A stretch of 22,139 nt of DNA from Actinomycetes bacterium (GTDB lineage Bacteria; Actinomycetota; Acidimicrobiia; Acidimicrobiales; Palsa-688): assembly GCA_021816565.1 (NCBI GenBank), contig JAKAXN010000030.1, forward strand, positions 1 through 22,139, in the 5' to 3' direction. A model generated the notes under the pieces. That model was not told where the DNA came from, ran no database searches, and saw nothing but the letters and a program-made list of their open reading frames with translations. The position numbers and the translations under genes were made by a program. Shown one piece after another: positions 6,065 to 14,119 of this stretch (position 1 is its first letter; every line of letters begins with the position of its first letter).

Positions 6065-6493
6065 ATGACTGACAGCCGGCCGGCGATCACCGGAATCCAC
6101 CACTTCTCCCCCACCGTGCGCGACGTGGAGGCCAGCGCGCAGTGGTATCAGAAGGTGTTCGGGCTGGAACGGGTCCCGGTCAACTTCCCGCACTACGAGC
6201 GGGAGGAGACCGGCTTCGCGGTGCTGCTCATCGATCCCACGAGCGGGCTGGCCATCGGGCTGCACTCGAACAAGGGCAACGGGGGCGAGCAGTTCGACGA
6301 GAGCCGCACCGGCCTGGATCACATCGGGTTCAACGTGGCCGACAGGGCGGAGATGGAGCAGTGGGCCGCCCACCTCACGGCGGTCGGGGTCGAGCACAGC
6401 GGTATCCGTGACGTGACCGAGCCGATGGCGTTCTCCACGCTGGTGTTCCGGGATCCGGACAACATCCAGCTCGAGCTGTTCACGATGGGCTGA
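6065..6493 (+). CDS. VOC-family (glyoxalase/bleomycin resistance/dioxygenase) protein
   Basis: This 142-residue single-copy vicinal-oxygen-chelate protein begins at ATG 6065-6067, preceded at good spacing by AAAGGA (6050-6055). The two beta-alpha-beta-beta-beta modules are clear. Module 1 starts ITGIHHFSPTVRDVEASAQW, with a metal-ligand His at 12 or 13, and runs to FAVLLIDPTSGLAIGLH. Module 2 starts LDHIGFNVADRAEMEQW and ends FRDPDNIQLELF, where the last Glu is the usual metal ligand. Such proteins act as lyases, isomerases, dioxygenases or resistance proteins as dimers, and the reaction here is unknown. It is divergent from the MFS permease and convergent with the HNH gene, 10 nt away. Confidence 0.9.
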   Translation: MTDSRPAITGIHHFSPTVRDVEASAQWYQKVFGLERVPVNFPHYEREETGFAVLLIDPTSGLAIGLHSNKGNGGEQFDESRTGLDHIGFNVADRAEMEQWAAHLTAVGVEHSGIRDVTEPMAFSTLVFRDPDNIQLELFTMG

Positions 6494-6503
6494 CCTCCCC
6501 CGC

Positions 6504-7079
6504 TCAGTCCGGGTAGCCGGGCGAGGCGACCGACGCTCCCTTCCTGCGGTTGCACGGGCCGCACAGCAGCTGCAGATTCTCCGCCGAGGTCGCCCCGCCC
6601 ATGCTCCAGGGGATGATGTGGTCGTACTGGAGCTCGGTGCCGGAGCCGCACTGCCGGCACACCCCACCGTCGCGGTTCCACACCAGCAGGCGGAGGTCGT
6701 CGGGGATGGCCCCTCTGGCTCGGGCCGGGGCCGGGGGAGCCGACATGGACGCAAGGGTCTGGGCCCTGCTGATCTGGGCCCGCCGGGCCTGCCCCCGGGC
6801 GACGAGGAGGGCCCGGACCTCACCGGCGGACAGGTCCTCGTTGTCCCAGTACCAGCGGCCATCGAAGCGCCAGTAGCGGCGCTCCCCCACCTCGATGAAC
6901 TCCACCGCCTGTTCCCCGTCCGACAGGGCGACCATCTGCCTCCACGCGGCCTTGCGGACCCGGCCCGGCCGCCGGTAGGTATCGCGCCCGATGGCGACGG
7001 TCACGTAGCCCCGGCCGGTGAACAGCCAGCCGGGGCCCCGCTGCCAGGTGGCATTCACATTCTCCGCACGCCGAAGCAT
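6504..7079 (-). CDS. HNH endonuclease domain protein
   Basis: The protein has 191 residues with a C-terminal HNH nuclease domain at about 127-182. It contains NRDGGVCRQCG (C141 and C144), YDHIIPWSMGG (H154), an Asn at 168 in SAENLQLLC, and CGPCNRRKG (C173 and C176), giving the classic ββα-metal fold with a four-Cys zinc site. Residues 1-100 are a basic and aromatic-rich N-terminal part (for example RRYWRFDGRWYWDNED) that I do not recognise. The start ATG 7077-7079 follows AGAGG about eight bases upstream. HNH proteins of this layout are widespread as stand-alone genes in actinobacteria; a role in restriction or repair is not indicated by the neighbours. Confidence 0.88.
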   Translation of the reverse strand: MLRRAENVNATWQRGPGWLFTGRGYVTVAIGRDTYRRPGRVRKAAWRQMVALSDGEQAVEFIEVGERRYWRFDGRWYWDNEDLSAGEVRALLVARGQARRAQISRAQTLASMSAPPAPARARGAIPDDLRLLVWNRDGGVCRQCGSGTELQYDHIIPWSMGGATSAENLQLLCGPCNRRKGASVASPGYPD

Positions 7080-7130
7080 CCTCGACTACCTCTGGGCCGA
7101 CCGTCGCGACCAAGGAGAGTACCCCGATGG

Positions 7131-7149
7131 CCGGCCCCGGCCGGGCCGG
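7131..7149 (-). terminator. Hairpin directly after the DUF4389 stop codon
   Basis: CCGGCCC (7131-7137) and GGGCCGG (7143-7149) form a perfect 7-bp GC stem with a 5-nt loop, directly adjoining the TGA (7150-7152) of the DUF4389 gene on the minus strand. Its position fits a terminator without a U-tract, the form often seen in high-GC actinobacteria. Confidence 0.42.
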
Positions 7150-8613
7150 TCAGTGCCGGGTGCCGATGCCGAGGGTGACCGGTCGCGGGGGGGTGACCGG
7201 TGGTTCGGCCGGCGGCCCGGATCCCGGGGGAGGCCCCGTCGGCCGGTGGCCCGGGTCGGCGCCGCCGCCGTCCAGCCGGAACGGCGGGTACTCGTCGGTC
7301 ATGAGCGCGGCGTAGGCCAGGACCCGGTAGCACCACCGGTTGAGGCCCATGATCAGGTCGAAGAGCTGATCGGGGTAGCGGCCTCTCACGCCACGGATGA
7401 CCGCGGCGATGATCGCCAGCACGGCGATCAGCCCGCCACCGGAGGTCCGCCAGGACCCGGACCAGCCGTAACCCCATCCGCCCACCAGGAATCCCACAAC
7501 CAGGTAGTGCGGCAGGGCCAGCAGCCACCATTTCACCAGGACCAGTCCGCGGGACAGCCGTTCGGGGTAGTCGAGGGAGAGGTCCGCCGGGTACGTGGGG
7601 TCCTCCCGCAGGCTGAACGGTGGGTAGCGGTCGGTTCCGAAGGCGCTGATGGCGTAGAACGACACCCGCCAGGTCCAGCGGAACACCCCGACGTTGAACT
7701 CGAAGATGCCGCGGGGGTAGCGGCCGGTGAAGAGGATGGCGAAGCCGGCGATGACGGTGAGCACGGCCACGACCATCCACAGCAGCGCCAGGACCACCAG
7801 GTGGGGGATCACCAGCAGCCACTTGATCAGCCACAGCCACCGGCTGGTGGCCGGGTCGACGTGACCCTCCAGGCGCAGCGGGTAGGCGCCGGGGCGGACC
7901 TCCGACGCCGGCCGCCCGGCCCATTCGGCGCCGGCGGGAACCTGCTCCCCGGGAGTGCGCAGGCCCAGGTACAGCATCAGGGCCGCGCCGGCCAGGACCA
8001 GGATGCCGAAGCCGCCGGCGGCCAAGCCGATGGGCAGCAACAGCCCCGTGTCGACCCCCACGCTCACATTGGCGGCGACCCCCGGGGATCCGTCGGCGTT
8101 CATCACCACCGCGGCCCACTTACCGGGCCGGCTGTCCCAGGCGAGAGTCTGCAGGCCGGGGCCCGATGTGCGGGCGGCCCAGAACAGTTGGGCGTCCGGG
8201 GTCCCGGGCACCGCCGATCCGGCTACCTCGGTGACATCGCGCTCGAAGGGGCCCCCCGGCAGGGATCGCACCACGGTGCGCGACACCCCACCCAGCCAGG
8301 CGTCCACCTGGCTGCTGGGGGCGATGCCGATGAAGATGGCGCGCCCGGCCGGATCGGCGGCCCGGATCCGCACGGTGCCGGCCGGGTGGGTCGGGACCCA
8401 GTCACCCTCGGACGGGCGGAAGCCGAAGTCGACAGACCCGCTGAGGGCGTAGCCGGGGCTCTGGAGGAGCGCGGTGGTGGTGTTGTAGTACCCGGCCGCG
8501 TCCCGCTGGGTGGCGTCGGCCCAGATCAGGGTGGCGCCGGCGGCCACGGCCACCAACCCGAACAGGGCGAGCAGGGCCCCGACCACGGTCAGGACGATCC
8601 GGCCTGGGCGCAT
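7150..8613 (-). CDS. DUF4389 membrane protein with two DUF4389 repeats
   Basis: The 487-residue membrane protein starts at ATG 8611-8613. An N-terminal hydrophobic helix (about 6-31) is followed by a roughly 160-residue probable extracytoplasmic domain (32-190) and a second helix (191-217). Two DUF4389 units come next. Unit 1 (about 262-335) has a double helix, then GRYPRGIFEFNVGVFRWTWR and TDRYPPFSL. Unit 2 (about 358-446) has the same plan, with GRYPDQLFDLIMGLNRWCYR and TDEYPPFRL. The tail is proline-rich. The family is common in actinobacteria and has no assigned function. A near-perfect AGGAGGTGG ribosome-binding site lies at 8618-8626, suggesting strong translation. It is downstream of the two P-type ATPase genes, but the 76-nt gap with a direct repeat suggests its own promoter. 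Confidence 0.9.
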   Translation of the reverse strand: MRPGRIVLTVVGALLALFGLVAVAAGATLIWADATQRDAAGYYNTTTALLQSPGYALSGSVDFGFRPSEGDWVPTHPAGTVRIRAADPAGRAIFIGIAPSSQVDAWLGGVSRTVVRSLPGGPFERDVTEVAGSAVPGTPDAQLFWAARTSGPGLQTLAWDSRPGKWAAVVMNADGSPGVAANVSVGVDTGLLLPIGLAAGGFGILVLAGAALMLYLGLRTPGEQVPAGAEWAGRPASEVRPGAYPLRLEGHVDPATSRWLWLIKWLLVIPHLVVLALLWMVVAVLTVIAGFAILFTGRYPRGIFEFNVGVFRWTWRVSFYAISAFGTDRYPPFSLREDPTYPADLSLDYPERLSRGLVLVKWWLLALPHYLVVGFLVGGWGYGWSGSWRTSGGGLIAVLAIIAAVIRGVRGRYPDQLFDLIMGLNRWCYRVLAYAALMTDEYPPFRLDGGGADPGHRPTGPPPGSGPPAEPPVTPPRPVTLGIGTRH

Positions 8614-8617
8614 CGCT

Positions 8618-8626
8618 CCACCTCCT
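8618..8626 (-). promoter_or_regulatory. Strong ribosome-binding site of the DUF4389 gene
   Basis: AGGAGGTGG on the minus strand precedes the ATG at 8611-8613 by about four to seven bases. It is the best Shine-Dalgarno match in the window and fixes the start of this gene. Confidence 0.7.
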
Positions 8627-8643
8627 ACGGGACCGGTCGCTCT

Positions 8644-8679
8644 GGGCCCAGTACAGATCGGGTGGAGGGCCCGGTACAG
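8644..8679 (-). repeat. Direct repeat pair upstream of the DUF4389 gene
   Basis: GGGCCCAGTACAG (8644-8656) and GGGCCCGGTACAG (8667-8679) match at 12 of 13 positions and start 23 bp apart, close to two helical turns. They lie between the CtpE-type ATPase stop and the DUF4389 ribosome-binding site. The phasing fits tandem binding sites for a regulator on one DNA face; no regulator is identified. Confidence 0.4.
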
Positions 8680-8689
8680 GAGGAGAAGG

Positions 8690-11116
8690 TCACGATCGCG
8701 CCTCCGGCCGGGACAGCCGGCGTACCGACGGCACGTGGAGCAGCAGGTCGACGGCCAGGGCGGCCACCGCCCCGACCGCGGCGGCCTGGGTCAGCACCGT
8801 CAGTGACGGGCGGCGCTGGAGCGAGAAGAAGTCGTTGACCCCCGGCACGAAGAAGGCCGCGGCGAACAGCCCGGCCATGGACAGCACCAGCAGAAGGCGC
8901 CATCCGGTGAGGGGCCGGGCGGCGATCAGCAACACCCACAATGTGACAATGACCGTGACGATTATGGAGGCGGTCCGGGCCGCGTCGCCCGATGATCCCT
9001 GGTGGCGGGCCAGGGCGTAGGTGACCATCACGGCGGCTGCGGTGAGCGTGCCCGCGATGAGGGAGAAGACCATGACCCGCCGGAGGAACCCGGGCGTGAA
9101 CCGCCGCTCGCTCGGGGCCAGGGCCAGGACCATCCCGGGGATGCCGATGCCCACCGCGCTTATGAGGGTGAGGTGGCGGGGCAGGAACGGGTAGGGCCAG
9201 CCGAGGATCGACGTGGTCACCACCAGGATGAAGGAGTAGACGTTCTTCACGAGGAACAGCACCGCCACCCGCTCCACGTTCGACAGGACCCTCCGGCCCT
9301 CGGCGACCACCGAGGGGAGCACGTCGAAGTCGTCGTCGAGGTTGACCAGTTGGGCCACGCCCCGGGTGATGGCCGATCCCGATCCCATGGCGATCCCCAG
9401 GTCAGCCTCCTTGAGGGCCAGCACGTCGTTGACCCCGTCGCCGGTCATGGCCACGGTGTGGCCGCGCCGGTGCAGGGCGGCGACCATGTTGCGCTTGTCC
9501 TGCGGTGTGACCCGGCCGAACACCCGGCCGTCCTCCACCACCGGGTCGAGCTGCTCCGGGGCCGAAGGCAGGGTACGAGCGTCCACCGCCTGGGCCGCGC
9601 CCGGCACCCCCACCCGCTCCGCCAGGGACCTGACCGTGGCCGCGCTGTCCCCGGAGATGACCCTCACGGTGACCCCCTGGCCGGCGAAGTAGGCCAGGGT
9701 CTCCCCGACCGCCGGGCGGGTCTTCTCGGTCAGCTCCACCATGCCGGCCAGGACCAGCCCGCCGGGCAGCGTCTCGCCGGACAGAGGCCCGTCGGTGCGG
9801 GCCACCACCAGCACCCTCCGTCCCCCGTCGGCGGCCGCCGCCACCCGGGGACCGAGGCCGTACCGATCCTCGGCAACGACCATCTCCGGGGCCCCGACCA
9901 CCCACGTGCCGTGACCGTCGAAGGCCGCAGCGCTCCACTTGCGGGCCGAGCTGAACGGCACGTGGTCCAGGAGCGACCAGGCGGAACCGGGTTCGAGGGC
10001 CGCCCCGATGGCCAGCATGGTGGCGTTGGCATCGCGCCGGCCGGACATGGTGGCCAGGGCGTTTGTCACATCGTCACCCTCCGGGCCGGTCTGCATGCTG
10101 TCGAAGGCGATGCGCCCCTCGGTCAGGGTGCCGGTCTTGTCCACGCACAGGGCGTCCACCCGGGCCAGGGTCTCGACCGCCGGCAGCTCCTGGACCAGCA
10201 CCTTGCGACGAGCGAGCCGCAGAGCGGCGGCCAGGAAGGCCAGGGTGGTGAGAAGCACCAGCCCCTCGGGGATCATGCCCACCAGGCCGGCCACAGACCC
10301 CCGGATCGCCGTCCGCCACGGCTGGGCCTGGAGCTGACGGATGATCAACACCGGGGCGATCACCACCATGGTCCACGACAGCACCTGCAGTATCCGGTTG
10401 ATCCCGGCCATCAGCTCGGATCCGGCCAGGTTGAAGCGGCGGGCCTCCTCGGCGATGCGGTTGGCGTACGACTCGGACCCGGCCCGTACGACCCTGGCCC
10501 GCAACGAGCCGGCGATCAGCCATGATCCCGAGACGAGCTCGTCGCCCCCCGCCTTGGCCACCGGGTCGGATTCCCCGCTGACGAGGGACTCGTCGACCTC
10601 GCCTTCATCGGCCACGACCACGGCGTCCGCGGTGACCTGGTCCCCGGGCCGGAGGTCGAGCAGGTCGTCGACCACCACTTCCTCCGGCTGGACCTCCACA
10701 ACCCGCCCGTCGCGCACGACCCGGGCCCGGGGGGCGCTGATCACCGCCAGCCGGTCGAGGGCCCGCTTGGCCCGCAGCTCCTGGGTCGCCCCGACCACCG
10801 TGTTGATCACGGCGATGGCCAGGAAGGTGGCGTCGGGCGCCGAGCCGGTCGCCAGGGTGGCCGCCCCCAGAGCCACGAGGAGCAGGTTGAGCCGGGTGAG
10901 GGCGTTGCGCCGGAGGATGGCCCCGAACGACTGCGAGGCGGACCCGGCCTCGGCGGCCGGCGAGGCCCGGCGGCGGTGTTCCACCTCCGAGGCGGTGAGC
11001 CCCTCGGCCAGCCACCGGCCGCCGGGGGCGACCGGTGGCACCCCATCGGGTCCGGCCGGCTCCGGCGGTGGCCCGGCCGGCGAGGCCCGGGCCGCGGACC
11101 GGCCGCCCGGGCTCAC
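8690..11116 (-). CDS. CtpE-type cation P-type ATPase
   Basis: This 808-residue P-type ATPase lacks any heavy-metal-binding domain. Landmarks are the actuator loop LVSGES (178-183), the membrane motif MIPEGL (281-286), the phosphorylation site DKTGTLT (Asp 326), an ATP-binding KWSAAAFDG (393-401), ISGDS (487-491) and the hinge TGDGVND (558-564). About ten membrane helices are expected, with the last six after residue 615. The IPEGL motif and overall size match mycobacterial CtpE, reported as a calcium-transporting ATPase; calcium or another divalent cation is therefore likely but not proven. GTG 11114-11116 overlaps the TGA of the upstream hemerythrin-ATPase gene as GTGA, so the two are probably translationally coupled. 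The N-terminal 40 residues are low-complexity Pro/Gly/Ala. Confidence 0.9.
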   Translation of the reverse strand: MSPGGRSAARASPAGPPPEPAGPDGVPPVAPGGRWLAEGLTASEVEHRRRASPAAEAGSASQSFGAILRRNALTRLNLLLVALGAATLATGSAPDATFLAIAVINTVVGATQELRAKRALDRLAVISAPRARVVRDGRVVEVQPEEVVVDDLLDLRPGDQVTADAVVVADEGEVDESLVSGESDPVAKAGGDELVSGSWLIAGSLRARVVRAGSESYANRIAEEARRFNLAGSELMAGINRILQVLSWTMVVIAPVLIIRQLQAQPWRTAIRGSVAGLVGMIPEGLVLLTTLAFLAAALRLARRKVLVQELPAVETLARVDALCVDKTGTLTEGRIAFDSMQTGPEGDDVTNALATMSGRRDANATMLAIGAALEPGSAWSLLDHVPFSSARKWSAAAFDGHGTWVVGAPEMVVAEDRYGLGPRVAAAADGGRRVLVVARTDGPLSGETLPGGLVLAGMVELTEKTRPAVGETLAYFAGQGVTVRVISGDSAATVRSLAERVGVPGAAQAVDARTLPSAPEQLDPVVEDGRVFGRVTPQDKRNMVAALHRRGHTVAMTGDGVNDVLALKEADLGIAMGSGSAITRGVAQLVNLDDDFDVLPSVVAEGRRVLSNVERVAVLFLVKNVYSFILVVTTSILGWPYPFLPRHLTLISAVGIGIPGMVLALAPSERRFTPGFLRRVMVFSLIAGTLTAAAVMVTYALARHQGSSGDAARTASIIVTVIVTLWVLLIAARPLTGWRLLLVLSMAGLFAAAFFVPGVNDFFSLQRRPSLTVLTQAAAVGAVAALAVDLLLHVPSVRRLSRPEARS

Positions 11117-13521
11117 CGGGCCGCCGCCGGGCCGATCCCGGCCATGGGGCCGTCACCGCCGGCTGACCCCTCGCCGGTGTCGTCGCCCGACACGTAGAGG
11201 TAGCTCTCCTCCTCCTGGTCGAAGTGGAGTGAAAGCACTGCGTACAGGCCGTACAGGAGCCGGCGGATGTCGGCCAGGTCGTCGGGTCCGGGCGGGTCGG
11301 CGCTGTCGGCGATGACCACCCCGAGCCGCCGGATCAGGTGGGCTATCTCGTTGTGGGCCCGGCTCATGGTCGAGGTCCGGCCCTCGCCGCCGAGGACCCG
11401 GGCCAGCATGGGGTACAGGGTCTCCTGCTCGGCCATCTCGTGGGGGAGCAGGTCCTGCTCCAGCCACCGCTCCACGTCACGGACCAGGGCGAAGGCCTCA
11501 CGGTCGGGTCGGGACCCGATGGCGTCGGCGGCCCGGCGCAGGTCCTCGAGGCGGGGCCTGAGCTCTCCGTGCTCGGAGGAGAAGCGGGAGGCGATGGCCG
11601 CGTCCGGACCGGTGATCGGCGCCCCGATCCGGCGGGTTGCCAGCGCCCGCATGGCATTCAGGATGACCACCACGTCGATGGCCTCCTGGGTGATGGCCCC
11701 CCAGGTGGGGGGCAGAAGGCCCAGCCCGGCCACCAGCATGGCGACCAGGGACATGCCGATGCCGGCCACCACGCTCTCGGTGGCGATGCGCAGCGACCGC
11801 CGGGCGATGACCACCGCCTCGCCCAGCCGGTCCAGGCGGTCGACGGTCAGCACCACGTCGGCGGCCTCCGACGAGGCGGTGGCGCCGCGGGCTCCGAGAG
11901 CGACGCCGACGTCGGCGGAGGCCAGGGCCGGGGCGTCGTTGATCCCGTCGCCGACCATGACGGTCGGTCCCTGCTGGCGGGCCAGGGCCACCGCCTCCAG
12001 CTTCTCGGCCGGGCTGCGCTCGGCCATCACCTCGTCCACCCCGATCACCACCCCGACCGACTCGGCCACGTCCGAGCGGTCACCGGTGACCATCACGATC
12101 CGGGCTATGCCGTCCCTCCGGAGGTTCCGCAGCGTCCGGCGGGCGTCGGCGCGCACCGGATCGGCGAATACCAGCACCCCGGCGCAACGCCCGTCCAGGG
12201 CGACGAACACGGTCAGATGCCCCTCCCGGTCGGCCCGGCGCCGGGCCGACACGGCCCAACCGCAGTCCCCGCCGACCCAGGAACGGCTGCCGACGGCCAC
12301 CGCCCGGCCGTCCACCAGGCCCCTGGCCCCCTTGCCGGGAACCTCGACCACCTCCTCGGGCAGGCCCAGATGCAGGTCCCGCGCGAGGGCGGACCGCACG
12401 ATGGCGGCGGCCAGGATGTGGGGCGACACCTGATCCAGCGATGCGGCCAGCCTCAGCACCTCGTCGCCGGCCGGCCCGGAGTCCGGGACCGCCACCTCGA
12501 CCAGGGTGGGTCGGCCGAGCGTCAACGTCCCGGTCTTGTCGAACAGCAGGATCCGGGACCGGGCCAGGCGCTCGAGGACCGCCCCACCCTTGATCACCAC
12601 CCCCCGCCGGGCGGCCAGGGACAGGCCCGACACCAGCGCCACCGGGACGGCCAGGATCAAGGGGCAGGGCGTGGCCACCACCAGCACCGCCACCGCCCGG
12701 GTCAGGTCCCCGGCCAGCAGTCCGGCGGCGGCGGCGCCGACCAGGGACACCGCGAGAAACCACAGGGCGTAGCGGTCGGCCATCCGCACCGCCGGCGCCG
12801 AGGATGCCTCGGCCGCCCGGACCAGGGCCACCAGCCCGGAGTAGGTGCTGTCCGCTGAGGTGGTGGTGGCCCGCAGCTCCAGCGGGGCCCCGGAGTTGAC
12901 CGTGCCGCTGCGCACCGGGTCGCCGGCCGGGTGCTCGACGGGGAGGGCCTCCCCGGTGAGGGCGGACTCGTCGATCACCGCCACGCCGGTCTCCACCCGG
13001 CCGTCCACCGGAACCACCTCGCCCGGCTTGACCACCAGGAGGTCACCGACCCGGACGTCCTCCACGGGGGCGTCCGCCAGACCCCCGGGCATCCTCACGT
13101 GGGCCACCCGAGGGGTGCGCTCCACCAGCCGGTGCAGCTCCCGACTGGCCCGCCCCTGGGCCCATGACTCGAGGGTGCGGCCCGTGGCCAGCATCACGGA
13201 GATGACCGCCCCGGCCAGATACTCGCCGACGGCCAGGGTGCCGGCCAGCGCCAGCACCGCGATGACATCCACTCCCAGGCGGTGATGGCGGGCCGCGTCG
13301 ACCACCCACCAGACAGCCGGCCCCAGCCCCACCGCGGTGGTGGCGGCCCAGGCCGCCTCCGCCCCGCCCGGGTGGCCGGCCAGGTGGAGTACCGCCCCGA
13401 CACCCAGGCCGGCCAGGCTGACCACCAGCAGCACGCTGTCGACCGACGGGCGGCGCCAGCGGCGCCGGCCCGGGCGGGCCGGCGGGGCGCCGGGCGGGAC
13501 CGGCTCCACCTTCTCGGGCAC
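11113..13521 (-). CDS. P1B metal-transporting ATPase with C-terminal hemerythrin domain
   Basis: The protein has 802 residues from GTG 13519-13521. The P1B core shows LTGEALP (188-194), the membrane metal-site motif TPCP (284-287), DKTGTLT (Asp 328), TGDRSD (479-484) and GDGIND (524-529), then QEAIDVVVILNAMRAL (612-627) in a late helix. The usual nucleotide-binding His-Pro pair reads SPH (366-368), and there is no N-terminal HMA domain. Residues 648-777 form a hemerythrin-like four-helix domain with candidate iron ligands H651, H694, E698, H723, H766 and E770. The same fusion is known for the P1B-5 ATPase of Acidothermus cellulolyticus; P1B-5 pumps have been linked to nickel, cobalt or iron. 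A role in oxygen- or iron-sensing metal export is inference. It is 13 nt downstream of the 167-residue protein gene. Confidence 0.92.
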   Translation of the reverse strand: MPEKVEPVPPGAPPARPGRRRWRRPSVDSVLLVVSLAGLGVGAVLHLAGHPGGAEAAWAATTAVGLGPAVWWVVDAARHHRLGVDVIAVLALAGTLAVGEYLAGAVISVMLATGRTLESWAQGRASRELHRLVERTPRVAHVRMPGGLADAPVEDVRVGDLLVVKPGEVVPVDGRVETGVAVIDESALTGEALPVEHPAGDPVRSGTVNSGAPLELRATTTSADSTYSGLVALVRAAEASSAPAVRMADRYALWFLAVSLVGAAAAGLLAGDLTRAVAVLVVATPCPLILAVPVALVSGLSLAARRGVVIKGGAVLERLARSRILLFDKTGTLTLGRPTLVEVAVPDSGPAGDEVLRLAASLDQVSPHILAAAIVRSALARDLHLGLPEEVVEVPGKGARGLVDGRAVAVGSRSWVGGDCGWAVSARRRADREGHLTVFVALDGRCAGVLVFADPVRADARRTLRNLRRDGIARIVMVTGDRSDVAESVGVVIGVDEVMAERSPAEKLEAVALARQQGPTVMVGDGINDAPALASADVGVALGARGATASSEAADVVLTVDRLDRLGEAVVIARRSLRIATESVVAGIGMSLVAMLVAGLGLLPPTWGAITQEAIDVVVILNAMRALATRRIGAPITGPDAAIASRFSSEHGELRPRLEDLRRAADAIGSRPDREAFALVRDVERWLEQDLLPHEMAEQETLYPMLARVLGGEGRTSTMSRAHNEIAHLIRRLGVVIADSADPPGPDDLADIRRLLYGLYAVLSLHFDQEEESYLYVSGDDTGEGSAGGDGPMAGIGPAAAR

Positions 13522-13534
13522 CGTCGCCCGCCGG

Positions 13535-14038
13535 TCAGCCGGCTCCGGGGGAGGTCTCGACGATCTGGCGGACCCGCCGCAGGATCTCGTCCTCGTCGGC
13601 GAGCGCCAGCTCGTCGCTCACCCAACCCCCGGCCAACTCCCCGTCTATCCGCCGGGGAGCCCCGTCCGCATCGACCAGGAGCTTCTCCAGAAGGCCGTCC
13701 CGGGCGATGGGCACGAACGGGTCCGGGTCCCAGCCCCGGGCCGAGGTGATCATCCTGATCTGCTCCACCGACAGCGGCGACTCCACCCAGATGGCCAGCC
13801 AGGTCGACAGGTCGTCCTGCTGGCGTCCCCCGATCAGGTAGCCCATGGTCTCGGTGTTGTCGGTCAGGACCGTGAGCACATCGACGATCCGCCCCGACCA
13901 GGCCTTCTCCGCAGCCAGCAAGCTGCCGATCCCGGCCGGGACCGATCCGTCAGGGTTGACGCGGGCGGCGACCGCGTCGGCGACCTCGGTGATGTCCGGC
14001 TCGTACCGGTCCGCCGCGGTGAACTCGTCAGTACGCAT
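13535..14038 (-). CDS. Uncharacterised acidic protein at the head of the ATPase operon
   Basis: I do not recognise this 167-residue family. The protein is acidic and soluble, has no Cys and no membrane segment, and is mostly predicted helical. Visible pieces are LLAAEKAWSGRIVDVLTVLT, a central DLSTWLAIWVESPLSVEQI, WDPDPFVPIARDGLLEKLL, and a C-terminal acidic helix DEDEILRRVRQIVE. The start ATG 14036-14038 follows a clear AGGAGG (14042-14047). It is the first gene of a three-gene run with the hemerythrin-ATPase (13 nt) and the CtpE-type ATPase. This placement suggests a regulator or partner of the pumps; I cannot support a more specific role. Confidence 0.75.
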   Translation of the reverse strand: MRTDEFTAADRYEPDITEVADAVAARVNPDGSVPAGIGSLLAAEKAWSGRIVDVLTVLTDNTETMGYLIGGRQQDDLSTWLAIWVESPLSVEQIRMITSARGWDPDPFVPIARDGLLEKLLVDADGAPRRIDGELAGGWVSDELALADEDEILRRVRQIVETSPGAG

Positions 14039-14041
14039 ACG

Positions 14042-14067
14042 GCCTCCTGTCTCGTGTCAGACGAGAC
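14042..14067 (-). promoter_or_regulatory. Leader hairpin next to the ribosome-binding site of the ATPase operon
   Basis: GTCTCGT (14049-14055) and ACGAGAC (14061-14067) form a perfect 7-bp dyad with a 5-nt spacer. On the minus-strand transcript it ends one base before AGGAGG (14042-14047). It can be a DNA operator or an RNA stem that limits ribosome access. It shares three bases with the neighbouring stem at 14065-14088, so the two cannot both form completely. Confidence 0.5.
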
Positions 14068-14088
14068 CGTGCCCCGCCGGGCCCGGTC
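14065..14088 (-). terminator. Hairpin after the MFS gene, upstream of the ATPase operon
   Basis: GACCG (14065-14069) pairs with CGGTC (14084-14088), and inside this GCCC (14071-14074) pairs with GGGC (14079-14082) around CGCC; one T/C mismatch separates the stems. It lies 32 nt after the MFS stop and may end that transcript or, if transcription reads through, be part of an attenuator with the adjoining dyad. Confidence 0.38.
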
Positions 14089-14119
14089 GTCTCCAGAGCC
14101 GAAGGTCCGTAAGTGCGCC

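Noticed and set aside
4335..6068. A 577-residue plus-strand open frame rich in Gln, His, Pro and Arg
   Set aside because: It is antisense to the MFS and thioesterase genes. The Gln/His/Arg-rich product is typical of reverse-strand frames in GC-rich genes, and no domain is visible.
9002..10525. A 507-residue plus-strand open frame across the CtpE-type ATPase
   Set aside because: The minus-strand frame carries every P-type ATPase motif. The plus frame is a compositional shadow.
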